A stretch of 64,000 nucleotides of DNA from Carnegiea gigantea (Eukaryota; Streptophyta; Magnoliopsida; Caryophyllales; Cactaceae). Below the pieces are notes generated by a model. The model worked only from the letters and a program-made list of their open reading frames with translations, searched no databases and was not told the DNA's origin. The stretch is from positions 512,001 through 576,000 of the forward strand of contig JAKOGI010000438.1 in NCBI GenBank assembly GCA_029747015.1. Direction: 5' to 3'. The position numbers were made by a program, and so were the translations under genes. Of the stretch, positions 11,101 through 23,304 are shown one piece after another (within the stretch, counting starts at the first letter, position 1; every line of letters starts with the position of its first letter).

Positions 11101-14100
11101 ATTATAGTTATTTTGTTTTGCGATCAATTATTATCTAGAAAATATAATGAAAATTATAAGTGGAAAGATTTTTTTCCTTTCTTAAGTCTAATAAGATATA
11201 AACTTGTAATCCCTTTTACAAAGGGGTTAATTGACTACTAATACTAAATACGATGATCCTATGAAATTTTATTTGAATCGCTCAAAATACCTATTCAAAC
11301 TACTAACTGTGAATACGGCCGCAAATAGTGTGAAACATTAATTAGATGATAATCTATCATAAAGATAAAGCGATGAAGATTAAGCGGTGCATTTTACTAA
11401 CTGATATATAAAGTGATGGCTATATAGTTTAACTTGAAAATATTTCTTTTTTTATGTTTGCAAACTTTTGTTTGTGTTATTTATACAGATCTAAACTGGA
11501 GATATGGCGAACATGCAAGGAAAGTTACGTGTGGACACTATGTTTGTGCCCTCGGGATTTCGACCGGCCGCGTACTTGCATTCATGTGCCCTTGTTGTCT
11601 AGTGATGAAAACTACCTGATGCATAGAGTGTGAAGCAATATTGTATTCGAATTCCTTGCAAGTAGTCGGCACACAAAAAATATATTTCTTTATGGCAAGA
11701 TTCCTAAAAAGTTTTCAAAAGCATTTGACATGTTTCCTTTTATATCTTCCGTGACTATTTGATATCATGTTTATTCATTTTGTTTATAAGTAAAAAATAT
11801 GCTCATCAATAAAGTGATCACAAATTCATCGCTTTTTGTGACTTCTTTTTCTTTCTAAAATGGCTTGTTTTAATAAGTGATCACTAGAATATTTTCTTGA
11901 TAATTGCTCACTAAATACAGCCAAATTCAATAAAATGTGTTTGCCTGGAAACAGGAAGTTTAAGGCTTTGGCACATTTATTTCTAATAGATGTCATTATG
12001 AAGTAGGCAGTCCAATGATGTTTTTTTACCATCCATTGGCTCGTACCTTGCCCTGGATCCGGTCCCATGGTTTGTAACCAGTAAGTCATTCTTACTAATC
12101 CTCATTCCGAGTGATGGGGATTATGATCCTATAGAAAATCTATTTTTCTTCTTGAAAACCAAATCCTTTGTCCCATGATTGTCCTTCTGTTGGAGAATTT
12201 GGTTGATAGAATGAATAAGGTATTTTTTTATATAATTATGGGTTTGTATAATACCTTTACAATGTGTCGGCGACTCTAAAATTTAAACTTTAATTCATCA
12301 CATCACGTAGCTTCTTGGAGCCACCACCTGAGAAGGCAAAGGCGACCCATATCTGAAAGGAAAGATAGCTCACAGAAAGGTCGGCTTGAGCCTTAGGGTG
12401 CCCCTGACCACCCCATAGGACCATCATTGTCAGCATCGCTTTCACTCTACTGACTACAATATAGCATCATAATTCTTCCTACTTTTTTTACATAACAAAG
12501 ATTTATGTGTTATTTCTATCTTTCTTTTTTCTTTTTTGCCACTTGTTTTTTTGGGTAGTTTTGTGGGAAAGGGTGTGCATAATCCTTAATGTTTTTGGTG
12601 GCTTTATAAGTTCTACCTGGATCTTTTGTGGTTCTATTTGAACTGTCAGTTTCAAAATGCAAATAACAACATTCCTCATGCTTTTATTTTCATCCTTTTT
12701 ATTGTTAAGGAGTTCATAATTTTGAAATTTGGAAGTGTTCGGTATTGAAAACTGTCTTGTAAAGACATAGATATTATAGTACAACATTATTTGATAAATC
12801 ACGATTGTCAAATTGATAGAAGTCATTAGTGTCAAGTACTCTAGCTTATTTGTTGCGCTAAGCTACCATCTCTTACAAAATAATGGAAAGCCTGTAAAGA
12901 ACATGTCTCAGCTAATTTGGATATAACGAGATCATAAAACTCTATTTCAAATTATTAAATCATCGACATAGTTGTAGGACATTATAACAACATAATTGAA
13001 GGATTTAAACTGTTTTCAACAACCTAGAAAAGGTCACCATTGCTGGAGAAAATTCAGAGTTCACATATATTCTAGGTAGATTATGTTTTGTCTCTCGTGC
13101 TTACTACTTTGTTAAAAGCATGCATATGTTTCGTTATTTTATTTCCTAAAGCAAAGGCTTGGCATGTGTATCTCTGTTTTTCCCCTTCTGAAGGATAAAG
13201 TCATGAAGTAGGGTAACTTATGTACCTTTTCTCAAAAGAGTTCGACATAGTTAAGTTATCATCATACGAAATAGATGCAAAAGAATGATGAATGTTGTAG
13301 TCTCGGAAAATTGGTTGAGAAATGAAATAATCCAATCGTGTCATCCAATTTGTGTGTTGGACATCCAAACTGGTTGAAAGACTTCGCATCCTTATTATTG
13401 CCAACACTTGGGCACCTTCGTCTCACAAAAAAATCACAATTTTTGTCCCCCCCTCCCCCCCCAAAAAATCAACCGTGGAGAGTAATCACCCCCTATTTCT
13501 CCGCATATGGCATGGTTTTTTTTGTTTGGGGCCCCGAGGAGTTGCAAGCCTGTAATATTCCTTTCTCACTCTACATGTGAATTAACCCTTTATCTTTCAA
13601 GAGAAAACATCATTGGCCTTTAAAATCACAAATATATCAATTATATTATATCTTGTATGCCTACAAATATAATCTTTGGGCATTGATCAAGTACTCCAAT
13701 CAACTGATTTTTGGGTGCGTGAGATTAATTGATACCACATCAATCCCGAAGAATGGCCACCTTAGATAAATTTTACACCTTGGCTTCAGGAAGTCATTGT
13801 TGTGGAAGTGGCTAAACTAGTGTACAATTTGATTTACATATTAATTTCTATCTTTAGTTTTAGATGTTATTGACCTTGTTACTTAATACTGTAAAAAAAT
13901 TTAGTTGATCAATTTATGTCAAACTAAGCTATTTAATCCAATTTTCAGTAAAGCATATTTAATAATTGCGATCGTATACACCACCACCTAAACCAATTTT
14001 TGTAACAAATGAGATTCCATTAACTGGTGGAGGAGCACAACAATTGCTTGATCAATTTCCAAAAATAATACGTATGCTGGTGTACAGACGATGACTTCAA

Positions 14101-14828
14101 TGTAGTTATTTAAGCCTTCTAAAGTCTATAGACTATTCTATTCTTAGTCTCCCCTAGCACAAGGTGGCTGACCACATAACCAGTATCGCTTGCTGCTGCT
14201 TGAGGAGCACTTTCTTCCTGTCTTCCCGAATGCAAAAACTGTCCAAATATTTATTTATTTATTCATTTATTGGTTATATTAATGTTGGTAGTGAACGTTG
14301 TTTTCTTATTCCTTGTTTGATTCCCTTAATATCTTCCAGCAATAGGTTTTAATTTGCGCCATCATTTTTTGTAGGTCTCCTAAATCCTCATTTAGAGTGA
14401 TAAAATTGTATATATATGATATGAATCTCATTGTATATACCTATGGTTTTGACACTAATAGTGTGATTGACATTGTTAGTTCTATCAATGAACCTATATT
14501 ACTAAACAGCACATCAAATGCCTAAGAACATCCAATTATCAAGGCCATACTCGCAAAACCCAAAAAAAGAAAACCGGGGGGGGTGGTTTGGTTCTTTCTC
14601 ACTAAGCATTTTATTGCAACAATTGGCTACTTATTGCAAAATATTTTTCTTCGTTCACCCAAGCAACTTAAATCTCAAAAGTATTCAATTCAGAGATGGT
14701 GAAGCAAGCATTAACCGCAGAGGAGTAATTGCTCTTCTGAACACCTCCTCCTTAACAAAATGCACAACCATATCTAGACAAAGTTACATACGTCGCGTAC
14801 TCATGAAAATCGTATCTCTTATATAATT
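11101..14828. other. AT-rich stretch without a recognised gene
   Basis: Short open frames such as 11826-12089 (minus) and 12503-12835 (minus) have no recognisable domain, biased composition and no supporting context. A C-rich then A-rich run occurs near 13447-13468 and a G run near 14576-14583. I see no repeat border or RNA gene I can support here. Confidence 0.5.
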
Positions 14829-15000
14829 GGTCACGGTTTGGTTGCTTCAGCGACTCCGGTGATACGATACAGCAATAACCTCCCAGTATGGGTCCCGCTT
14901 TCATAGGGTCTGAGGAAATCCAGATATAGACAACCTTACGTCTACAGATATTTTTGCCCGTAGAAAGGCTAGCTCCAAAAGACCTGACTCCAGCAAGACT
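14829..15000 (+). mobile_element. SINE-like relic
   Basis: The part CCCAGTATGGGTCCCGCTTT, followed by GGGTCTGAGGAAATCC, ACAACCTTACGTCTAC, GTAGAAAGGCTAGCTCC and AAGACC, follows the body of widespread plant tRNA-derived SINEs (GGGTCTGGGGAGGGT, then GCAGACCTTACC, then GAGAGGCTGTTTCC, then AGACCC). It is diverged, with no clear tail or target duplication. Confidence 0.5.
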
Positions 15001-15077
15001 ATGTTGAAGAAAATTGGAGGCTCAATCCTCTCAGCCATCTCCCGAACATAATAAAGGAGAAAAGAGTCTAGCTTTAA

Positions 15078-16115
15078 GGTAGTGTTTGGTTGGAAGGAAA
15101 ATGATTTTTTCGAAAAATCATTTTCTATGGAAAATATTTTTCAAAGAAAAATTGATTTTCATGTCACATTTTTTGTTATTTGGTACAAAATAAATAACTT
15201 TCTATGAAAAAGAGAAAAACATCGACTGAATTGTTTAAATGACAGAAAATATTGATTGAATGGTCATAGTTAATATAAATGTTGACCAAATGAAGGAACT
15301 TTGAACTTAAAATTCATATTTGAGTTTTTTTAGTACTTTCTCTCAGATAGTCAAGTTTCGATCTAAACCGTTGAAATTATTTTAGTGACGCAAACTATAA
15401 ACAGAATTGTTTAAGTGGCGAAAAATATTAATTGAATTGTCATGGCGAAGAAAAATGTTGACCAAATGAAAGAATGTCGTGTCAAAATCTGGATTTTAGC
15501 CTATTTTAATCTTTCTTATCCGATGATCAAGTTTCGCTTCAAACTATTAAAATTGTTCTAGTGGTGAAAAAATACTGATTGCACTGTTTAAGGGGCAAAA
15601 ATATCAATTGAATTGTTGTAGTGGGAAAAAATGTTGAGCAAATGAAAGAACATCAAGCTCAAAATCTGAATTTGAGCCTATTTTAATATTTTCTATCTGA
15701 TGATCAAGTTTTAAACCAAATCGTTGGAATTATTTTACTGGCGAGTCAACTGAATTGTTTTAGTGACAAAAAAGTCGATTAAATTGTCATAGTAGAGATA
15801 ATGTCGATCAAATGAAAGAAATTTGAGTTAAAAATTTATATTTGAGTTTATTTTAATCTTTCCTATCGAATAGTCAAGTTTCAATCCAAACTATTGAAAT
15901 TGAACTTTGCACCCAAAATTTAGCTGACCATATCATCAAAGAGTTGAAGGAAGAAAATCAACTTTCTATCTTCTAAAAAAGGAAATCATTTTCTTCCATT
16001 GGCGGAAAAATCATTTTCCTTGGAAAATAGTTTTCCATCCTTTATTTTGGCAAACAATGGAAAATTAGAAAACCATTTTCCAAGAAAATAATTTTTCCCC
16101 CAACCAAATACTACC
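15078..16115. mobile_element. Tourist-like non-autonomous transposon, 1038 bp, TAA target duplication
   Basis: The ends GGTAGTGTTTGGTTGG and CCAACCAAATACTACC are inverted repeats, flanked by TAA on each side (15075-15077 and 16116-16118). The interior holds about four diverged tandem units of roughly 175 bp, each with GTTGACCAAATGAAAG-like sequence and a TCAAGTTTCGAT-like segment. No protein is encoded. A second copy in inverse orientation is at 55718-56526. Confidence 0.85.
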
Positions 16116-16134
16116 TAAATCATCTTCACAATTA

Positions 16135-16425
16135 GAGCCCGTTTTTTCGTTAGTAAATATGAGTTGGTAAATGGGTGAAGTTGGTTGATATTAGTAGAAG
16201 TAGGTTGAATTAGGTTGGAGTGGGTTGAATTTGGTTGAAGAAGGTTGAATCATTTTTTTTTTGTATGATGGGTACAAGTTGGTTAAAATAGTGGAAAGTG
16301 GATTGAAGTTGGTTGAAGTGGGTTGAAATGAGTATTTTTTATTGAAGTTACTGAAGTAGGTTGAAGTGGGTTGAAGTTGATTGATGTTGGTGAATTGGAA
16401 TTTACCAACTAAAAGAACAGGGCCC
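16135..16425. mobile_element. Tourist-like MITE of the GGTTGAAGT minisatellite family
   Basis: The left end GAGCCCGTTTTTTCGTTAGT and right end ACTAAAAGAACAGGGCCC are imperfect inverted repeats. The interior is tandem GGTTGAAGTGGGTTGAA-like repeats. The left flank is TTA and the right flank TAC, so the duplication is decayed. Relatives lie at 50555-52324, 58197-59616 and 58882-59241. Confidence 0.7.
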
Positions 16426-17023
16426 TACACTGCCAAAAAAGATGTGGTAACTAGCAGCTAAAACTGTACAATAGAAACAAGGAAGGATTTTTGTATAGGC
16501 GTAACAGATGAGGTAAATTATGCCTGAGATCATCATTTCCAAATTCCAAGGTACTATACGGAAATATTGTCAAAAAACTTTGAATTCAATAATCAGAATC
16601 AGGTAAATAGCATACAATTCGCGAGTGCGCGAACGGCAACTGCCTATTGTGACCACTGAGAACTCTGTGCAGCACCTTGCAGACACGCATCCGTCAAATA
16701 CTTGACCATGATGGAATGGATTAGCTAATTTGAACTCAAGTTCACAACACTTAAGCACGACTGCAGTAGCCCAGTCGAAAACATAAAATGACGAATGTGG
16801 GAGTATGTCGGGCCAATCTGCTTGCTTGAGGGTGCAGTTGATAAACAGATCTCCAGTACATCTTGGCATCACAGTCAATAAGCATAAGGCAATACGCATT
16901 CTTTCATAATTGAAATTTCAGGATTTATCCCGAACTAACTAGAATCACCATAAGATAGCTGATGTCCCCATTGCGTACATAAATGAAACAAGCATCAACG
17001 TCGAACAGAACCAAAAATACGAG

Positions 17024-17024
17024 C

Positions 17025-17055
<31 letters not shown>

Positions 17056-17057
17056 AA
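17024..17057. repeat. (C)22 (A)12 homopolymer tract
   Basis: Twenty-two C residues are followed directly by twelve A residues. Homopolymer lengths of this kind are prone to assembly and sequencing error. Confidence 0.9.
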
Positions 17058-17069
17058 GAGCACAATCAA

Positions 17070-17142
17070 GGGCATTAATCCAGTCGCATGAAGGTTGCCT
17101 TGGGTGCAAGAGGATCAGAGTTCAGTTATTCAAATCAACCCT
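17070..17142 (+). pseudogene. tRNA-Pro-like copy 1, strongly decayed
   Basis: Starts GGGCATTAATCCAGTCG and keeps CTTGGGTGCAAGAGG around a TGG-like anticodon. D and T arms are largely lost. It marks the left edge of the array. Confidence 0.5.
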
Positions 17143-17432
17143 CAATTATATCAATTTTTCTTATGCACATTTCAGAAATTGCTCAGGCCAAGAAGTCCAC
17201 TCAAAATCGGCCAAGATGAACTTTAGAAAAATCAAAGCTTACTGGATATGATAAGTTCACTTGAAGTTCAGTTGAAACAAATGGTCTTGCCTAACGGTTT
17301 GAATCCCAACTTTCGCTGCAAGAGTCCTTTAAATCCCCATAGCAGACCTAAAAATTTGAAGACAATAAAAAAAGGGGCTGGAGAGAGACAGAACTAAAGT
17401 TACTAGAATTGAAACTGAATCTGAAACAAGAA

Positions 17433-17503
17433 GGGCATTTTGCCTGTGGTATGATTCTCGCTTTGGGTGCAAGAAGCCCTGAGTTCAATTGTTGGAATGG
17501 CCC
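17433..17503 (+). pseudogene. tRNA-Pro-like copy 2 (TGG anticodon region)
   Basis: Reads GGGCATTTTGCCTGTGGTAT, then CTCGCTTTGGGTGCAAG with TGG at the anticodon site. The anticodon stem and T stem are mismatched. Confidence 0.7.
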
Positions 17504-17978
17504 TTCAGAATTATCTAGCAAATTCTTTGGCCAACCCCAAACCTATTGTGCGATAAAGTCTAAATATGCTTATGAGATGCCTAACAGATACAGAAGATCC
17601 AAAGCCTACCGGAAGATCCCAGCCTGAGTTAATTCTTGGAGTGCCCTGTTGGCAATGTCTGACATTCTCTTTGGCAAACTCAAAAACCATTCTACCACAT
17701 AAGCCAAACCACAAATTTATAAAGTATCACAAGATGCATCAGAGATCCAAAGGATCAAGCCTACATTATCAAATTTTCACTTGAAGTTAAACCAAAAGAG
17801 CCTGAGAAATAGATGATAACAAGAAAATCAAGGTGTTCATTTAAAACTGCAGGAGCATTTTGGCTAAAGGAGCATGCTCAAAAATCCACAGAAATTTCCA
17901 TCACAACTAGAAAGATTGGGAAGAAACAGACAACCCCAAGGACAAGAGGTCTAACAATATAAGTGAACAAGAAAAATA

Positions 17979-18050
17979 GGGCATTTGGATTAGTGGTATG
18001 CTTCTCACTTTGCGTACAAGAGGTCCCGAGTGGAATTCTTGGAATATCCC
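17979..18050 (+). pseudogene. tRNA-Pro-like copy 3, anticodon site changed to TGC
   Basis: Starts GGGCATTTGGATTAGTGGTA. The anticodon loop is TTTGCGT instead of TTTGGGT, and the stem CTCAC/ACAAG is mismatched. Confidence 0.7.
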
Positions 18051-18399
18051 GTCTGCTATGTCACATATTCTCTTTTCAAACTCAAAAACTACTCTGGAAC
18101 AAAAGTTCAAGAATGGGGATATAATCTATTATGAGAAGCATCAGACATCCACAAGACTGAAGCCTAAAGAATCATATTTAAGCTTAAAGTTTGACCAATA
18201 TATAATTGAGACAAACAAAATGATAACAAGAAAATAATGGTGTTCATCCATGATGCTAGAACTACATTATTTTCGCTGCAAGTGTGGTTGCGATTCAGGA
18301 GCAGTCTCAAATATCAAAAGACATCAGAATAAGAGCAGAAAAGAATAGAAGGAAACATGAAACTGTGACAAGAAGAGTAACAGTATTGATCAAATACAC

Positions 18400-18471
18400 A
18401 ATGAGTTGGTCTAGTGGTATGATTCTCACTTTGGGTGCGAGAGGTCTCGAGTTCATTTCTCAGAATGCCTC
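18400..18471 (+). pseudogene. tRNA-Pro-like copy 4 (TGG)
   Basis: The acceptor 5' side is changed to AATGAGTT, so it cannot pair. The D arm (TTGGTCTAGTGGTATGATTC) and the TTTGGGT anticodon loop are kept. The upstream flank CAGTATTGATCAAATACACA is shared with other units. Confidence 0.75.
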
Positions 18472-18830
18472 ATCTGCAAAGTCCAATATTCTCTTTTGCA
18501 GAGTCAAAAACTACTCCGCAACAAAAGTCAAACAATGAAAATATAAAGTTTTACAAGAAGCATGAGACATCCATAAGACTCAAGCCTAAACGATTAGATT
18601 TGCACTTAAAGTTTTTAACCATAACATACATTGTAACAAACAAGATGAAAACCAAAAAATAAAGGTGTTCATCTAGGGTGCTAGAAGCACAATATTTTGG
18701 CTACAAGTGTGGTTGCGGATCTGAAGCGCGCACACAAATCTAAAGATACTCCAAAAACAACTAAAGCGAATGGAAAGAAACACGAAGCAGAAGGACAAGA
18801 AGCCTCACACTATTGTTCAAGAATGCAATA

Positions 18831-18883
18831 AGCATATTTGGTCTAGTGGTATGATTCTTGCTTTGGGTGCGAGGGGTCCCCAC
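18831..18883 (+). pseudogene. tRNA-Pro-like copy 5, 5' part, cut by copia insertion
   Basis: The sequence runs through TTTGGTCTAGTGGTATGATT, CTTGCTTTGGGTGCGAG and GGGTCC, then stops at CCCAC where the copia element begins. The 3' part resumes at 23538. CCCAC occurs on both sides (18879-18883 and 23533-23537) as the target duplication. Confidence 0.85.
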
Positions 18884-19110
18884 TATAAGTATAAAATTGC
18901 AACACTCAGAGCAAATTAGGACTTGCAAAGAGGGAAGAGAGATGGCCGCCAAAGCTGAATTCTTCATTCACATTTTGAAGCTTTTAAATAAACAAATTCA
19001 AAAATAGAAATGCCAAAAAATAGGACCTAAAACAATCTATAATAAACTCCTTATTCCAATAACTCCTAAAAACCAGGTCAATTAACAGGAGAACAACTAA
19101 CATTTCAACA
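18884..19110 (-). repeat. 3' LTR of the copia element at 18884-23532
   Basis: Shares GCTGAATTCTTCATTCA, TTCCAAT and ACTAACATTTCAACA-like blocks with the right LTR. The pyrimidine run GCCCCTCTTT that follows (19111-19120) is the complement of the polypurine tract. Confidence 0.88.
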
Positions 19111-19196
19111 GCCCCTCTTTAAACTGAAAGCTATCATGCTTCAGTTTATATTTAGCTTACTAAAATCTTCCATGATGTCGATTCCCATCAACCTCC

Positions 19197-19900
19197 TCAG
19201 ATTTCGAAAATGGAAACACTAAGGGATTTTGTGAAAATGCATACTAATTGATCTTCATTGTGACATAACTTTAGCTCAATTACCCTATATTTATAAAGAT
19301 CCCTAAAAAAATAATATTTAACATCAATATCCTTGCTTCTCCCATGTAGTACCATGTTCTTGGATAACTTGATGGCAAAATTATTCTCGCAAAAGATTGG
19401 AGTAGCACTGCCTTGCTTGGACTGCAACTCTTCAAGAATTCTCCTCAACCAAATAGCTTGACAAGCACACGCTATAGCAATAACAAATTTAGCTTCTGTG
19501 CTTGATGAAGTGACAATGTACTCTTTCCTTGAAACCATGAAACAACCCCTATTCTAAGCATGACAATATAACCAAACATACTCCTCCTTCCATCTAAATC
19601 CCCTGCATAATCACTGTTAGTGAAGCCAATCAAATCTCATTTTTTATCTTTTTTATAGAACAAACCAAAATCCTTAATTCCTTGTAAGTAACGAAGGATT
19701 CTTTTAATAGCAAGCAGGTGCAAGGTTGGGTTCTCCACATATCTACTTATGAGATGTACTACATACATGATGTCTGGCCTTGTAGCAGCTAAATAAATCA
19801 AACTTCCTACCATTTACTTGTTACATCGTGTTGTCCACATTCTCCCCTTCTTCATCTTTATGCAGTTTCAAACTAAACTGTACTGTAGTGTGTGTTGAGT
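19197..19900 (-). pseudogene. RNase H and RT tail of the copia element
   Basis: The 19197-19538 frame shows SRKEYIVTSSSTEAKFVIAI, LRRILEELQSKQ, and the KDIDVKYYFFRDL and IFTKSL ends, which are the conserved C-terminal blocks of copia RNase H. The preceding part (19540-19900) has remnants of the RT thumb region but is broken by stops. Confidence 0.82.
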
Positions 19901-20773
19901 TGCAATCCTTCATTTTGAACATGTTCAGTATTTCCCACACATACTTCTTTTAGAAGACAAAAATTCCATCATTAGATTGCACTACCTCTAAACCAAGGAA
20001 GTAATGCATTTTAGCAAGATTGGTCATTTCAAACTTTTCCGTCATGGACTTTCATGGACTTCTTAAATTCATTAAACATGGCACCATCATTCCCGGCAAA
20101 TATAAGATCATCAACATATAAGCAAATAATGAACAGTTTACCACCATCTCCAGTTTTGACAAACAGAGTGTCTTCATAAGGACATTTCTTGAAACCTACT
20201 TTGACAAAATAAGTCTTAATACGACTATACCAGGCTCGTGGAGCTTGTTTTAGTACATAAAGAGCTTTCTTCAATTTATAAACTTTATGCTCATTGTCAA
20301 TATTAGTATAACCAGGGGGTTGTTCAATAAATACCTCTTCCTCCAAGTCTCTATGCAAAAAGGCTGATTTAACATTCACTGGGAAAATAGGCCAAGAATT
20401 TTGTGCTGCCAAGGCAATTACCAATCTGATTGTGTCATGTCTTGCAACTGGAGCAAAAACTTATATATAGTCAACTCCATACCCCTGATTGTATCCCTTA
20501 GCCACCGATTTGGCCTTGTACTTGTCAAATTCTCCATTGTCCTTCAACTTGCTTTTATAGACCCCTTGATGCCAATTGTCTTATGGCGTTTCTGAAGACA
20601 GTTAGCTCCAAAGTGTCATTCTTTTCAATGGATTCAATTTCAGCATTCATTGCGTTCTTCCATTTTGCTTTGTTGATAGCACTTTCAAAAGTTGTAGGGT
20701 TACAATCTGCAAACAAGGCAAAGTAAGTGGTATCCTCCAATTCATGAATTCCTGTTACCTCATAGTCTTGCAT
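19900..20773 (-). pseudogene. reverse transcriptase of the copia element
   Basis: The 20029-20424 frame holds VKSAFLHRDLEEEVFIEQPP, LKQAPRAWYSRI and the catalytic LYVDDLIFAGN box, all characteristic of copia RT. The N-terminal part is in a different frame at 20555-20773 (KAKWKNAMNAEIESIEKN). A stop near 20460 separates the two. The catalytic Asp pair is intact. Confidence 0.87.
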
Positions 20774-20892
20774 CCATGCTAGCCTTTTTCAAACATGATG
20801 AAGTGATTGAGCTACTGCATCAGTGGCTTCTGTTTCTTCCGCTACCTCTATTTCTGAAATTTTAGAAACTGTAGCACCTATTATAGCACCTG

Positions 20893-21780
20893 CTACTGGT
20901 GATTCTGGTGAATTCTCTGTTGTTGAAAGTGCTTCTTCAGCATCATTGTCATGTAGCACCTGATTAGGTTGTTGCCTAATCCAATTCCATTCATTCTCCT
21001 CATCAAAATAACATTTCTGTTGATCGCTATCTTCCCTATTAGTAGATTGAACAATTCATAAGTTTTGGATGTTTCACTGACACCTAAGAACACACAGCTC
21101 TCTCTTTTATCATCAAATTCTTTTCTCTTCTGATATAGAACATGTGCATAAGTGATACATCCAAAAATTTTAAAGTGCTCAACACTAGGCTTTCTCCTAC
21201 TCCATGCCTCCTTTGGAGTCATATTCTGAACAAAAAAAGTGGGGCTTCTGTTCAAATATGCACGCTCCAGTTCACTGCTTCCAGCCATAAAGTTTTTGGT
21301 ATTCTCCCTCTTGCTAATAAGCTTCTAACCATATTCAAGATGGTCCTATTTTTCCTCTCTAATACACCATTGTATTGTGGTATATGCAACAGTAAGCTCT
21401 CTTCGAATGCCATGATTTTCATAAAACTCATCAAATATAGTTGAACAATATTCACCACTGCAATCAATTTGTAGAATTTTAATGGACTTTTTCTGTTTCA
21501 TTTCCACACGAGCCTTGAAGCTTTTAAATGCAGTAAAAGCTTCTGATTTTTCCTGTAAAAAGTAGACCCAAATTTTTTGAGAAAAATCATCAATGAAAGT
21601 AACAAACTATCATTTACCTCCATTAAGAAATGACTTTATTGGTTCACAAATGCCAGAGTGAATTAACTCCAAAACGGTTTTTGCCCTCCATGACCTGCCA
21701 TGAGGAAATTAAGAATGAGGTTGTTTGTTAACAACACATTCTTCAAAAAATTTGAAAGGAACGATGATTTGAGGAAGCCT
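20893..21780 (-). pseudogene. integrase of the copia element
   Basis: Two main frames cover the core. 21252-21467 contains LHIPQYNGVLERKNRTILNM with the last catalytic Glu. 20893-21288 contains PTFFVQNMTPKEAWSRRKPS and a FKIFGCITYAHV segment, typical of the copia integrase C-terminal part. The first Asp region (21500-21780) is broken by stops. Confidence 0.82.
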
Positions 21781-21782
21781 AG

Positions 21783-22265
21783 TCACCATATTTTTCTATT
21801 GGAGAGTTTCAATCCGCGAAAAGTCAAATGACCATAATGAAAATGCCACAACCATGACGGTTCTCTAGCTTCAGCTATCAAACAAGATTGAATACTTTTA
21901 ATCTTTAGCGGAAACAACCTATTAGAGGTTTTTTTTGGGGGGGGGGGCAACAGCAATAGCTCCTTTATTAGGATTATAAATCTCACTAGCACCATTCTTA
22001 TTAGTGATAACCTACCATTTTTCTTCTAACTACCCAGCACTCAACAAATTACTTTTCAAATTAGGAACATAAAGCACATTTGAAATCATTTCAATAAAAC
22101 CATTCTTAGTTTTGATCTTCATATCACCTTTGCCCATCACTTTCATAGTTGAGCAATTACCAAAGCTCACAGTAGAATGAAAGTCTTCATTTAAAGAAGA
22201 AAAGAGTGACTTACTTCCATACATATGCTTACTGCATCCTGTATCTACATACCAGAAATCTGATT
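21783..22265 (-). pseudogene. protease and GAG-pre-integrase region of the copia element
   Basis: Near 22220-22262 the minus strand encodes DFWYVDTGCSKHMYGSK, the copia protease active site with its Asp. It is followed by VSFGNCSTMKVMGKGDMKI and NVLYVPNLKSNLLSAG. The 21783-21995 frame holds WLWHFHYGHLTFRGL, the GAG-pre-integrase His motif. A G/C homopolymer near 21930-21947 disrupts the frame between them. Confidence 0.82.
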
Positions 22266-22329
22266 CAGGATTGTTTCCATCTGGGACAGCATCAACAATG
22301 TTTCTGTTTCATTGTTTTCCACAAAATTT

Positions 22330-23210
22330 GCACTCTCTTCTTTCCTTTGTCATTAGGCAACTAGTATAGCATTTACATGCATAATGGCCAAATTTGTGAC
22401 ATCTAAAGCATTCTACTTTAGATTTATCATGAGCTCGACCTCTGCCTTTAGCTTGAGATTGGTCATATGGGCTTTGAAATTCCTTTTGGAATCTTTATGT
22501 CCACGATCTCCTTGTCCTCTAGCTCGACCTCGGCCTCTATTCCGTCCTCTGAAATTGTTGGAATGAGTATCAGCAGAAGCCTTTAGAGCTTGCTCCTCCA
22601 CTATAGAGCTTCTATTTATCTTCTGTTCATGGACTAATAAGGAGCTTTGCAGTTCATCAAGGGAGAACGAGTCCAGGTCCTTTGATTCTTCAATTGAACA
22701 GATCACGTAGTCAAATTTTGAAATCAGCAAGTGTAATATCTTCTCCACAATTGTGACATCTTCCATCTTGTCCCTACAAATTCGCATCTTGCTGCTTATC
22801 TCCATAACCCTACCATGATAACTCATGACATATTCTCCATCTTTCCTTTGGAGAGTCTCAAATTTCCTTCTCAAGGCTTGGAGCTGTGCACGCTTTACGC
22901 TTTCAGAGCCTTGATATTTCTTCTTCATGGAGTCCCAAATACCTTTGGAAGTCTTCTTAGATGGAATTGATTCCGAAATGGATGATCAATTGCTTGAAAC
23001 AAGTAATTCTTCACCTTCAAGTCTTTCAAATGTTTTGCCTCCAATTCTTGTTGTTGAGCATCTGTCAATGTTGTCCCTAACTTTTGGCTCTTCAATCCCA
23101 GGCTCTATCAATGGCCAATACTCTTTGGACAAATTCTCCACTAATAGTTCCAATGGTCATAGTGACCATCAAAATGTGGAACTGCAGATTGGATGAAATT
23201 GTTGACTGCG
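22330..23210 (-). pseudogene. Gag of the copia element
   Basis: The 22413-22928 frame has the UBN2-type Gag core (LQALRRKFETLQRKDGEYVM, then ICSIEESKDLDSFSLDELQS) and an Arg/Gly-rich tail. At 22330-22420 another frame encodes CFRCHKFGHYACKC, an intact CCHC zinc knuckle. The N-terminal part up to about 23210 is in a further frame. Gag packages the element RNA. Confidence 0.82.
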
Positions 23211-23291
23211 GCCATAAAGAAGATGGGGAGGAAGAAAAACTATTGCCTTCTTTTCTTTTTTTTTTTCGTAGATGAAAAAGCTCTCAAACAT

Positions 23292-23304
23292 GGCTCTGAT
23301 ACCA
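23292..23304 (-). other. primer-binding site of the copia element
   Basis: The plus strand reads GGCTCTGATACCA, so the minus strand reads TGGTATCAGAGCC, the complement of the initiator tRNA-Met 3' end. It abuts the right LTR. Confidence 0.92.

Noticed and set aside
12240..12420. Possible gypsy LTR end with a primer site (GGCGACTCTAAAAT)
   Set aside because: Only a short match to the Tat primer type, with no LTR pair and no Gag or Pol nearby.
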